From assembly GCA_025357755.1 (NCBI GenBank), contig JANXOP010000123.1, positions 1 to 39,542 of the forward strand: a stretch of DNA of 39,542 nt, written 5' to 3'. This document shows positions 8,557-16,299 of this stretch, one piece after another (position 1 is the stretch's first letter; every line of letters begins with the position of its first letter). The notes beneath the pieces were generated by a model. That model was not told the origin of the DNA. It did no database searches and saw only the letters and a program-made list of their open reading frames with translations. Source of the stretch: Kofleriaceae bacterium (GTDB taxonomy: Bacteria; Myxococcota_A; Polyangia; Haliangiales; Haliangiaceae). The position numbers were made by a program, and so were the translations under genes.

Positions 8557-9255
8557 ATGATGACTATTCGCAAAGCAACCGACCGCGGGCACGCCAGGCA
8601 CGGCTGGCTCGATTCGCATCACACCTTCTCCTTCGGGGACTACCACGACCCCAAGCACATGGGCTTTCGCTCGTTGCGCGTCATCAATGATGACCGCGTC
8701 GAGGGTGGCCAAGGTTTTGGCGCGCACTCGCACCGTGACATGGAGATCATCTCGTATGTCCTCGAGGGCTGTCTCTCGCACAAGGATTCGATGGGCACGG
8801 GCGAGACGATCCGTCCGGGCGATGTCCAGCGTATGAGCGCGGGCACCGGCGTCCAGCACAGCGAGTTCAATGGCTCGAAGAAGGACGAGGTCCACTTCCT
8901 CCAGATCTGGCTCATCCCGCAGAAGCAGGGCATCAAGCCGGGCTACGAGCAGAAGATGTTCACCGAGGCCGACAAGCGCGGCAAGCTCCTGCTCGTCGCG
9001 TCGCCGAACGGCCAGGATGGCAGCGTCACCGTCCACACCGACGCGAAGCTCTACGCGGGCCTGTTCACCGAGGGTGAAGCTGCCGAGCTCGCGATCGGAC
9101 AGGGCCGCGGTGCCTGGCTCCACGTCGCCAAGGGCAAGGTCCGGATCAATGGCAAGGAGCTCGCTGCCGGCGATGCCGCCTCGTTCGAGAACGAGAGCAC
9201 CGTCCGGATCGAGGGTGTGGCCGAAGGTGAAGTGCTCGCGTTCGATCTGGCGTAA
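8557..9255 (+). CDS. Pirin family bicupin protein (YhhW-like quercetinase type)
   Basis: 232 residues, like E. coli YhhW (about 231). The N-terminal cupin carries the pirin metal ligands His57 and His59 (GAHSHRDMEI) and His101 and Glu103 (GVQHSEF). The C-terminal half is a second, metal-free cupin ending in GEVLAFDL. Bacterial pirins bind iron or other metals, and some show quercetin 2,3-dioxygenase activity; the physiological substrate is usually unknown. ATG codons at 8557 and 8560 are both possible; the frame upstream to 8524 has no support. The peroxiredoxin gene follows after 9 bases, so the two are probably cotranscribed. Confidence 0.93.
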   Translation: MMTIRKATDRGHARHGWLDSHHTFSFGDYHDPKHMGFRSLRVINDDRVEGGQGFGAHSHRDMEIISYVLEGCLSHKDSMGTGETIRPGDVQRMSAGTGVQHSEFNGSKKDEVHFLQIWLIPQKQGIKPGYEQKMFTEADKRGKLLLVASPNGQDGSVTVHTDAKLYAGLFTEGEAAELAIGQGRGAWLHVAKGKVRINGKELAAGDAASFENESTVRIEGVAEGEVLAFDLA

Positions 9256-9264
9256 GCTAACCGC

Positions 9265-9711
9265 ATGGTGAATGTCGGCGATCAGTTGCCGGATGCAACC
9301 GTCATTGGCGAGTCCGGACCCGTGAAGCTGCGGGACAAGATCGGAAAGACGCTCGTCATCTATTTCTATCCGAAGGACGAGACCCCGGGCTGTACGAAGG
9401 AAGCGTGCTCGTTTCGCGACGCGTACGAGGACTTCACCGCCGCGGGCGCAGAGGTCATCGGGATCTCGCGCGACGACGGCGCCTCGCACGCCTCGTTCAA
9501 GCAGAACCATCGGCTGCCGTTCACGCTGTTGAGCGACGCGGACGGCAAAGCAGGCGCGGCCTTCGGGATCAAGAAGACACTCGGCTTCATCCCCGGTCGC
9601 GTCACGTTCGTGTTCGACAAGCGCGGGGTCTGCAGGAGCCGGTTCGAGTCGCAGATCCGCCTCGGCAAGCATGTCGACGATGCGCTCGCGCTGGTCAAGA
9701 AGCTCGCGTAG
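9265..9711 (+). CDS. bcp: Peroxiredoxin, BCP/PrxQ type
   Basis: 148 residues with the thioredoxin-fold peroxiredoxin motif KDETPGCTKEACSFRD. Cys43 is the peroxidatic and Cys48 the resolving cysteine, the five-residue spacing typical of atypical 2-Cys PrxQ. It should reduce hydrogen peroxide and organic or lipid hydroperoxides in the cytoplasm, using thioredoxin. The conserved GISRDD and later GRVTFVFDK segments are present, and length is normal. It directly follows the pirin gene. Confidence 0.95.
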   Translation: MVNVGDQLPDATVIGESGPVKLRDKIGKTLVIYFYPKDETPGCTKEACSFRDAYEDFTAAGAEVIGISRDDGASHASFKQNHRLPFTLLSDADGKAGAAFGIKKTLGFIPGRVTFVFDKRGVCRSRFESQIRLGKHVDDALALVKKLA

Positions 9712-9757
9712 CTAGACCTCGAGCGCCGCGACGCCACCCGTGTAGTACACTGACTTC

Positions 9758-10027
9758 ATGACGCGCCGAGCAAAGGTTTTGGGGTCGGCCATCGCGGTGG
9801 TGATCGCACTCTCGATCATCTGCGACGTCGTCATTGGTGACCGGCTGATCGCGATCGCGGGCGGCTTGACGGTCGTCTGCCTCGCGATGCTGCTCTTGCC
9901 CCGGTCGAAGCGAGAAGCGGTCTTTGTCTTCGGATCACCACTCTCAGCCGGGATCCAGGAGACCTTCGGGAAAGCCGAAGCGCCCGCGTCCAACGAGCGC
10001 TCCCAGCCCGATCGTTCGCGTCCCTGA
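9758..10027 (+). CDS. Small membrane protein, unknown function
   Basis: 89 residues with a basic N-terminus and two closely spaced hydrophobic helices (around residues 8-26 and 28-48), then a polar tail rich in Pro, Ser and Arg. No family is recognised. It lies 46 bases after the peroxiredoxin gene on the same strand and may be the last gene of that group, and it ends 18 bases before the convergent pntB stop. The membrane helices argue that it is real. Confidence 0.6.
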   Translation: MTRRAKVLGSAIAVVIALSIICDVVIGDRLIAIAGGLTVVCLAMLLLPRSKREAVFVFGSPLSAGIQETFGKAEAPASNERSQPDRSRP

Positions 10028-10045
10028 ATCCGGGGCCTCTGCCGC

Positions 10046-11425
10046 TCAGGCCTTGAGCGCCGCGACGACTTTTTCGATCGCGTCCTTGGCGTCGCCGAAC
10101 AGCATCTTCGTGTTCGGCTTGTAGAACAGCGGGTTGTCGATGCCGGCGTAGCCCGCACCGCGCGAGCGCTTGTTCACGATCACGAGCTTGGCCTTCCAGA
10201 CCTGGAGCACCGGCATGCCGGCGATCGGCGAGGTCGGGTCATCCTCGGCCGCCGGGTTCACGATGTCGTTCGCGCCGATCACGATCGCGACATCGGTCGT
10301 CGGGAAGTCGTGGTTGATCTCGTCCATCTCGAGGACGATGTCGTACGGCACGTTCGCCTCCGCGAGGAGCACGTTCATGTGGCCCGGCAGGCGACCGGCG
10401 ACCGGATGGATCGCGAAGCGGACATTGACGCCCTTGCCACGGAGCACCTCGGTGAGCTCGCGCACGGCGTGCTGCGCCCGCGCGACGGCCATACCGTAGC
10501 CGGGGATGATGATTACGTTCTTCGAGCCGAGCAGCGTGGTCGCGAGATCCGGTGCGGTGATCTCCTGAACATCGCCCGCCGGTTGCGCCGGGCCCTTCGT
10601 CGCCGATTTCGGAGGCGCCGCGCCAAACCCGCCGAAGATCACGTTCCAGATCGAACGGTTCATCGCGCGGCACATGATGTAGCTGAGGATCGCGCCGGAG
10701 CTGCCGACCAGTGCGCCGGTGATGATCAGCGCATCGTTCTTCAGCATGAAGCCGGCCGCCGCGGCGGTCCAACCCGAGTAGCTGTTGAGCATCGAGACGA
10801 CGACCGGCATGTCTGCGCCGCCGATCGCAGCAACGAGGTGAACGCCGAGGACGCACGCGACCCCGGTGGCACCCGCGAGGGCCCAGGTCTCGTGATCGCT
10901 CGCATAGAGCACGCCGAACACGACGATCGCGGTGAGCATCGCGAGGTTCGCGAAGTGGCGTGCAGGCAAGAGCAGCGGCCTGCCCGAGACCCGGCCGCTG
11001 AGCTTCATGAACGCGAGGATCGATCCGGTGGTCGTGATCGATCCGATCACGACATCGATGAAGACTTCGATCAGCTCGGGCTTGGCCGAGATGTGCGCGA
11101 ACTGGAGCGAGTAGCCGACCAGGACGGCGGCAACGCCGACGAAGCTATGCAGCATCGCGACGAGCTCGGGCATCTGCGTCATGCCGACGCGCAACGCCAT
11201 GAACGCACCGATCGCCGCGCCGCCGAGGATCGCGACCGCGATCAGGGGATGGGTGAGATCGCTGGTCACGCTCAGCGTGGTACCGATCGCGATCAGCATG
11301 CCGATGATGCCGTAGAGATTCCCGCGACGAGCGGTCTCCTGCGTCGACAGCCCGCGGAGCGCGAGGATGAACAGGACGCCGGCGACGAGGTAGCCGACGA
11401 GAACGAGGATGTGCGCGAGGTTCAT
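10046..11425 (-). CDS. pntB: NAD(P) transhydrogenase subunit beta
   Basis: 459 residues, the standard length. The N-terminal two thirds hold the transmembrane helices of the proton channel. The C-terminal domain III binds NADP(H) and shows the hallmark [20 protein letters not shown], followed by [18 protein letters not shown] and a [16 protein letters not shown] segment. With PntA it couples hydride transfer from NADH to NADP+ to inward proton movement, supplying NADPH. Its ATG lies 4 bases after the pntA stop, so the two form an operon in the order pntA-pntB. Confidence 0.97.
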   Translation of the reverse strand: MNLAHILVLVGYLVAGVLFILALRGLSTQETARRGNLYGIIGMLIAIGTTLSVTSDLTHPLIAVAILGGAAIGAFMALRVGMTQMPELVAMLHSFVGVAAVLVGYSLQFAHISAKPELIEVFIDVVIGSITTTGSILAFMKLSGRVSGRPLLLPARHFANLAMLTAIVVFGVLYASDHETWALAGATGVACVLGVHLVAAIGGADMPVVVSMLNSYSGWTAAAAGFMLKNDALIITGALVGSSGAILSYIMCRAMNRSIWNVIFGGFGAAPPKSATKGPAQPAGDVQEITAPDLATTLLGSKNVIIIPGYGMAVARAQHAVRELTEVLRGKGVNVRFAIHPVAGRLPGHMNVLLAEANVPYDIVLEMDEINHDFPTTDVAIVIGANDIVNPAAEDDPTSPIAGMPVLQVWKAKLVIVNKRSRGAGYAGIDNPLFYKPNTKMLFGDAKDAIEKVVAALKA

Positions 11426-11429
11426 CGTC

Positions 11430-13019
11430 TTACTTCCTGAACATCGCGAGCATGCGTCGCGTCACGAGGAATCCACCGGCGATATTGATCGTGGCAAAGG
11501 CGGTCGCGATGATCGCGACCGCCGCCGAAGCGTGCAGCTCTCCGGTGCCACCCATGATGCCGCCAACCACGATGATGCCGCTGATCGCGTTCGTGACACT
11601 CATCAGCGGCGTGTGCAGCGCGGGGGAAACGCTCCACACCACCTGCCAGCCGACGATCACGGCCATGACGAACACCGTGAGCTGCTGGACGAGCACGAAC
11701 GAATCCTCGGAGACGTGCGCGCTGCCCTTGGTCAACCTCAGCACGACCCAGGCGATCGCCGCGAGCAACCCGATCACCGCGAGCAGGCCACCGCCCGCTG
11801 GCGCCTTCATCTTGGGACCACCGTGACCGTGGATCTTCGCGGGTGGGGCCGGCGATTCCGACGGCAGCTTCGGTGCGACCGGGGCCGGCTTCGGTGCTTC
11901 GGCCTTCGCCATCGGCGGAGCGGGCCACTTCTTCTCGCCGTGCTCGAGCACGAGCGCCGGGCGCACCGCATCGTTGTCGTGATCGATCTTGAAGTTGGCC
12001 GCGCCACCGAGCTCTTCGATGAAGTGCCAGAGGTTCATGCCGTACAGGTCGCTCGACACCGAGGCCATGCGGCTCGGCAGATCCGTGAAGCCGATGATCG
12101 TGACGCCGTGCTCGACGACGGCCTGCCCCGGCACGGTGTACTCGCAGTTGCCACCCTGCTCTGCCGCCAGATCGACGACGACCGAGCCCGGCTTCATGAG
12201 CTCGACCATGTCCTTGAGCCACAGCTTCGGCGCCGGCTTCCCGGGGATCAGCGCGGTGGTGATGACGATGTCGCACTCTTTGGCCTGGGCGCGGAACAGC
12301 GCGTACTCCGCGTCGATGAACTCCTTGCTCATCTCCTTGGCGTAGCCGCCCGCGCCTTCGCCCGATTCTTTGAGCGTGATGGTGAGAAACTCGCCGCCGA
12401 GCGACTTCACCTGTTCTTCGGCGGCAGCGCGCACGTCGAACGAGCGGACGATCGCGCCCATACCCTTCGCCGCGCCGAGTGCTGCGAGCCCGGCGACACC
12501 GGCGCCGATGATCAAGATCTTTGCCGGCGCGACCTTGCCGGCCGCCGTGAACTGACCGGTGAAGAAGCTCGGGAAGCGATTCGCCGCCTCGACCACCGCG
12601 CGGTAGCCGGAGATGTTCGCCATCGAAGACAGCGCATCCATCTTCTGCGCGCGGCTGATGCGCGGAACTTGATCCATCCCGAGCACGGTCAACTTGCGCG
12701 CCGCGAGCTTCGCGAGCAGCGCTTCGTTCTGCGCGGGGTACAAGAACGAGATCAGCGTGCCGCCTTCGTTCAGCTGATCGACTTCGTGGTCCTGGGGCGG
12801 CCGTACCTTGACCACGACATCCGCGTGCCACGCGGTCGCGCGATCGACGATCAGGGCGCCAGCTGCGACGAACTGACTATCCGGAAAGTTTGCTGCCGCA
12901 CCCGCACCCATCTCGACGACCACGGCCCAACCCGCCTTGACCCACTTTCCCACCACGTTGGGCGATGCCGCGACACGCCGTTCTTCGGGCCTGGTCTCCT
13001 GGACAACGCCTAACTTCAT
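11430..13019 (-). CDS. pntA: NAD(P) transhydrogenase subunit alpha
   Basis: 529 residues. It begins with the family N-terminus [17 protein letters not shown], has the RQD-loop-like segment [20 protein letters not shown], and a Rossmann motif (IIGAGVAG, near 170-177) for NAD(H). A Pro/Ala/Lys-rich linker follows near residue 375, then the membrane helices of domain II. It is thus the one-piece alpha of the E. coli type, slightly longer than the 510-residue E. coli protein because of the linker. ATG at 13019 is preferred over the 13-residue-longer frame. Neighbour pntB follows at 4 bases. Confidence 0.96.
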   Translation of the reverse strand: MKLGVVQETRPEERRVAASPNVVGKWVKAGWAVVVEMGAGAAANFPDSQFVAAGALIVDRATAWHADVVVKVRPPQDHEVDQLNEGGTLISFLYPAQNEALLAKLAARKLTVLGMDQVPRISRAQKMDALSSMANISGYRAVVEAANRFPSFFTGQFTAAGKVAPAKILIIGAGVAGLAALGAAKGMGAIVRSFDVRAAAEEQVKSLGGEFLTITLKESGEGAGGYAKEMSKEFIDAEYALFRAQAKECDIVITTALIPGKPAPKLWLKDMVELMKPGSVVVDLAAEQGGNCEYTVPGQAVVEHGVTIIGFTDLPSRMASVSSDLYGMNLWHFIEELGGAANFKIDHDNDAVRPALVLEHGEKKWPAPPMAKAEAPKPAPVAPKLPSESPAPPAKIHGHGGPKMKAPAGGGLLAVIGLLAAIAWVVLRLTKGSAHVSEDSFVLVQQLTVFVMAVIVGWQVVWSVSPALHTPLMSVTNAISGIIVVGGIMGGTGELHASAAVAIIATAFATINIAGGFLVTRRMLAMFRK

Positions 13020-13030
13020 TCGGGGGGCGA

Positions 13031-13993
13031 ATGTGCCAAACCCGGTGCCAGCGTGCAAAGCTCCGGGGCGTGGATCTCGCTGTCGGCGACCTCGTGATCT
13101 CGTGTGAAGCCGAGAACCATCCCCTCCTCGGAGACGCGTTCATCATCTGCGATATCGCCGGAGAGCCGCTGACCGCGATGTCGGCGCTCGATTTCGACCG
13201 TCCCGGCGAGCTCCCGATCATCGCCGAGCCTGGGAAGCTGCCGCCCGGAAGCGGTGCGTTGTTGCTCAACTTCATCGCGGAACGCGCGCGCGATGCCGGC
13301 ATCACCGCGCTTCGCTACGCGGGCCCGTACCCGACGCCCGCGCTGTTCGCGGCCCTCGCTCGATCGTTTCACGCGACCGGCAGCGAGGCCGAGTTCTGCG
13401 CGGACGTGCTCGATCGCGCGATGCGGCTCGCCCGCGATCCGGTCGCAGTCGATTTCATCCCGGCACCTCACACGCGTGTCGTGTTCGACCGCGGCTTCTG
13501 CGAAGTGCGCGACGGCGTCGAACGCGCGGTGATCGACGGGCTCGGCTACGAGCGCCGCGATCCCTGTCGCACGCTCGCGGGAGGCCGCGCGGAGGTCTAC
13601 TTCGGCGCGCCGCTCTATGCCCATGTCGCGACGTTCGAACCGAACGGTCAGTTGCGCGAGGGTCCGCATCCGCTCCCGGTGTTCGCCGATCCGATCGTCG
13701 GCACGGTCTTCGATGCCGCGACGAAGGCCGCGCTCGGCGAGCTGCTCGAGGACTACGTGCCGAGGCCGCTCGCTGCGATCGCGAGGCGGTTTGTCGTCAC
13801 GCGCGAGCTCGTCTACGCCGACCTCGGCGCGCGCGCCGCGATCCGCACCCCGAAGGGGTTCGCTCTGCACGGCGCGCTGTGGACCCACAACCGTGGCGAC
13901 TTGATGGCGTTCATCATGTCGCTCGCGGGCGCGCTCCACCCAATCGTCACCCAGACGATCATCGCGGAGCTCCAGCCCGTGCTACCGGCCTGA
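13031..13993 (+). CDS. Conserved-looking cytoplasmic protein, unknown function
   Basis: About 320 residues, no signal peptide or membrane helices. Recognisable only as a globular alpha/beta protein with segments such as [35 protein letters not shown] and a late [20 protein letters not shown]. The ATG at 13031 has a G-rich stretch just upstream; a GTG at 13070 is a possible alternative. It starts 11 bases from the divergent pntA start and its last 35 bases overlap the end of aat. I do not recognise a family; codon composition is strongly coding-like. Confidence 0.7.
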   Translation: MCQTRCQRAKLRGVDLAVGDLVISCEAENHPLLGDAFIICDIAGEPLTAMSALDFDRPGELPIIAEPGKLPPGSGALLLNFIAERARDAGITALRYAGPYPTPALFAALARSFHATGSEAEFCADVLDRAMRLARDPVAVDFIPAPHTRVVFDRGFCEVRDGVERAVIDGLGYERRDPCRTLAGGRAEVYFGAPLYAHVATFEPNGQLREGPHPLPVFADPIVGTVFDAATKAALGELLEDYVPRPLAAIARRFVVTRELVYADLGARAAIRTPKGFALHGALWTHNRGDLMAFIMSLAGALHPIVTQTIIAELQPVLPA

Positions 13994-14732
13994 CCGCCGG
14001 CGCATCGACGTGGCCCATCATGCCGCCGGTCGCGGCGAACTCGTCGAGCGACATCTCGAAGCTCCAGCGACCGCGCTTGGTAGGTTCGTCGAGCGCGGCC
14101 TTGAGGAGATCGAGGTACTTCTGACGCGGCACTTCGTGCGCGCCGAACCGCTCGAGGTGATCGGTGTGGACCTGGCAATCGATCAGGCCGATCTGCCAGA
14201 GCTCGAGCTGCCGCACGATCGCCGCGTACGCGATCTTCGACGCATCGGGTGCCTTCGCGAACATCGATTCGCCAAAGAACGCCGCGCCGAGCGACACCCC
14301 ATACAACCCACCGACGAGCTGATCGCCGTCCCACGCTTCGATCGAATGTGCGAAGCCGAGCTCGTGCAGCTTGCCGTACGCGTCGACCATCTCGGGAATC
14401 AGCCAGGTCCCGGTCTGGCCCGGGCGCGGCGCCGCGCTGCAGCCCCTCAGGACTTGCTCGAAGGCGGTGTCGAGGGCGAGCCGATACGGCGTGCGCTTGA
14501 TCTGCTTGCGCAGGCTGCGCTGGATCACGAGATCCTGCGTCGTCATCACCATGCGCGGATCGGGCGAGTGCCACAGGATCGGCAAATTCTCGGCGTACCA
14601 GGGAAAAATGCCCTGCGAGTAGCCGAGGATCAAGCGCTCGGGTCGCAGGTCGCCACCGAGCGCGAGGAGGCCGTCCTCGGCTAGATGGACCGGCGGAAAG
14701 ACGAGGCGATCATCGAGCCGGAAGACCGGCAT
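13959..14732 (-). CDS. aat: Leucyl/phenylalanyl-tRNA-protein transferase
   Basis: 257 residues. Family motifs are clear: FPPVHLAEDGLLALGGDL near the N-terminus, GIFPWY, WHSPDPRMV, then GTWLIPEMVDAYGKLHELGFAHSIE and GGLYGVSLGAAFFGESMF, and LIDCQVHTDHLERFGAHEVPR. The enzyme moves Leu or Phe from tRNA to proteins with N-terminal Arg or Lys, creating degrons for ClpS/ClpAP. ATG at 14732 gives the canonical start (MPVFRLDD). It is downstream of the HExxH lipoprotein gene with a 57-base gap and overlaps the convergent neighbour by 35 bases at its 3' end. Confidence 0.96.
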   Translation of the reverse strand: MPVFRLDDRLVFPPVHLAEDGLLALGGDLRPERLILGYSQGIFPWYAENLPILWHSPDPRMVMTTQDLVIQRSLRKQIKRTPYRLALDTAFEQVLRGCSAAPRPGQTGTWLIPEMVDAYGKLHELGFAHSIEAWDGDQLVGGLYGVSLGAAFFGESMFAKAPDASKIAYAAIVRQLELWQIGLIDCQVHTDHLERFGAHEVPRQKYLDLLKAALDEPTKRGRWSFEMSLDEFAATGGMMGHVDAPAVRPVARAGAPR

Positions 14733-14789
14733 AGATCCGAGTGTAGCGCTTAATCGCGGCGTTGGAGGCGACGCGACCGGCACCCACTC

Positions 14790-16277
14790 TCAGAAGTCGC
14801 CCTTTGCGACGATCGTCCAGTGATCCGGCGAGTCGCGCCGGCCGACGACCCAATCGGTCGTGCCCGCGCGCAGCGCGTTGATCTCGGAGAGGTCGGCTTC
14901 GGTCGCGCCGGTGTAGACCACGATGCCTCGGTTCGGATCGTCGTCGCGTGCCGTGCACGCGATCAGCGCGAGGTGCTCGCCGGTGAAGTGGTTGTCGCCG
15001 AGCGTGATCCCGTCGCTGGCGACCTTCCAGCCGGTGCGCGCGAGCGTCTTCGCGATCAGCGGATTCGTGGTGGGGGTACCGTAGGCAACGAGGCTCGCGT
15101 TCGCCAGGTCTTGCGCCACGAAGCCTTCGGCACCCAGCACCGGCCACTTGCCATGGAACAGCGTCTCGTCGATCGAGTGCGCGTAGTCGGTCATCGCGGG
15201 AGATGCGACGACCGCGATCGGCCCGGCGTAGATCGCATTGATCGGGCCCACGAAGCCGACGGGCAAGAGCGGCTGCTTCGCGAGCGTGGCGAAGAAGGCG
15301 ACGAGCGCAGGCATCATCGCTTCCATGTCGTGCGCGCCAGCCTGCGCGATCACCGCCTCGAGCGCGGCATCGAACACGAAGCCGCGCCGCATCTCCTGCC
15401 GGATCGCCGAGGCGGCCGCGGTCTCGCCGTGGGTCTCGCGAACGTAGTGCGTGGCGATCGCGCGCACGATCGCCTCGTCGACCATGATCATCGGAGTGGT
15501 GTAGTGCTGAGGCGCCAGCATCGCCGCCATCTGCGCATGCAGCGTCGCCGCCGCCATCGAGAGCTCCGCCCAGTGACGCTCGACGACCGGATTGACGTAC
15601 GAATGGGCGATCTCGTGCGCGATCAGCGCGTCGTCGATCTCGGTCGGGAGCCCGGCGCGATCGAGCGTGCCCAGCCCGATGAGCTCGTAGGTCGCACTAC
15701 CGCGATGGACGCCGTAGCTCTGCGGACCTTGCAAGAGCGCGGGCACGACGGTGAACGACAACGGCGACGGGCCGAACAGCTTCACGAAGAACGGCGCCGG
15801 ATCGTGTGCGGCGAGGGAGGTGCGAAATGCAGCCTCGACCCTCGCGAGATACGGTTGGTGCGCCGCGAAGAACGCCTCGAGCTGGGCGTCGGCCGCGAAG
15901 GCCCGCACGGCCTCGACATACGCGGGCACATCGACCATGGCCCAACGATCGCCGGGCAGCTGCGGATCGACGAGGTGCAGCGTGTCGTCGAGCCGGATCG
16001 CGAGCTCCATCGGTTGCTCGAACGCGATGCCCTTCGCGATCAGCTCGCGCGTGAGCTCGACCGCGCGATGCTTCGCGAAGGGCTCGAGCGCCTTCGCGAG
16101 CTCCGCCTTGTAGAGCGGCATCCCGCCCCGTGCGTCGAGCTCGAGGGGGCGAGCCAACAAGTCGAGGGCCGCGAGCGTCTCGATCCGATGATCGACATGA
16201 ACCGCGATCTTCGAAGACTCGGTCTTGCTGCACGCAGCCACCAGACCCGCCAGAGCCACGACGACCAGCGCCTTCAC
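14790..16277 (-). CDS. DUF4932-like lipoprotein with HExxH metallopeptidase motif
   Basis: About 495 residues. A GTG start at 16277 gives a clean lipoprotein signal ending in LVAAC (Cys16). The middle has a gluzincin-like HEIAHSYVNP motif (HExxH at 221-225) followed by VVERHW, much like the DUF4932 family of Bacteroidetes and others. Upstream features such as FFVKLFGPSP and SYGVHRGS also fit that family. It is probably a surface or periplasmic zinc peptidase, though the third ligand was not identified and activity is not proven. The C-terminal part (TGATEADLSEINALRAG) seems a second domain. It lies 22 bases after the helicase stop and ahead of aat. Confidence 0.72.
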   Translation of the reverse strand: MKALVVVALAGLVAACSKTESSKIAVHVDHRIETLAALDLLARPLELDARGGMPLYKAELAKALEPFAKHRAVELTRELIAKGIAFEQPMELAIRLDDTLHLVDPQLPGDRWAMVDVPAYVEAVRAFAADAQLEAFFAAHQPYLARVEAAFRTSLAAHDPAPFFVKLFGPSPLSFTVVPALLQGPQSYGVHRGSATYELIGLGTLDRAGLPTEIDDALIAHEIAHSYVNPVVERHWAELSMAAATLHAQMAAMLAPQHYTTPMIMVDEAIVRAIATHYVRETHGETAAASAIRQEMRRGFVFDAALEAVIAQAGAHDMEAMMPALVAFFATLAKQPLLPVGFVGPINAIYAGPIAVVASPAMTDYAHSIDETLFHGKWPVLGAEGFVAQDLANASLVAYGTPTTNPLIAKTLARTGWKVASDGITLGDNHFTGEHLALIACTARDDDPNRGIVVYTGATEADLSEINALRAGTTDWVVGRRDSPDHWTIVAKGDF

Positions 16278-16299
16278 GGCCCGCCGATATCCGACGAGC

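Noticed and set aside
10034..10053. GGCCT...AGGCC hairpin between convergent genes at about 10.03 kb
   Set aside because: Five-base stem overlapping the pntB end, without a T-run; not convincing as a terminator.
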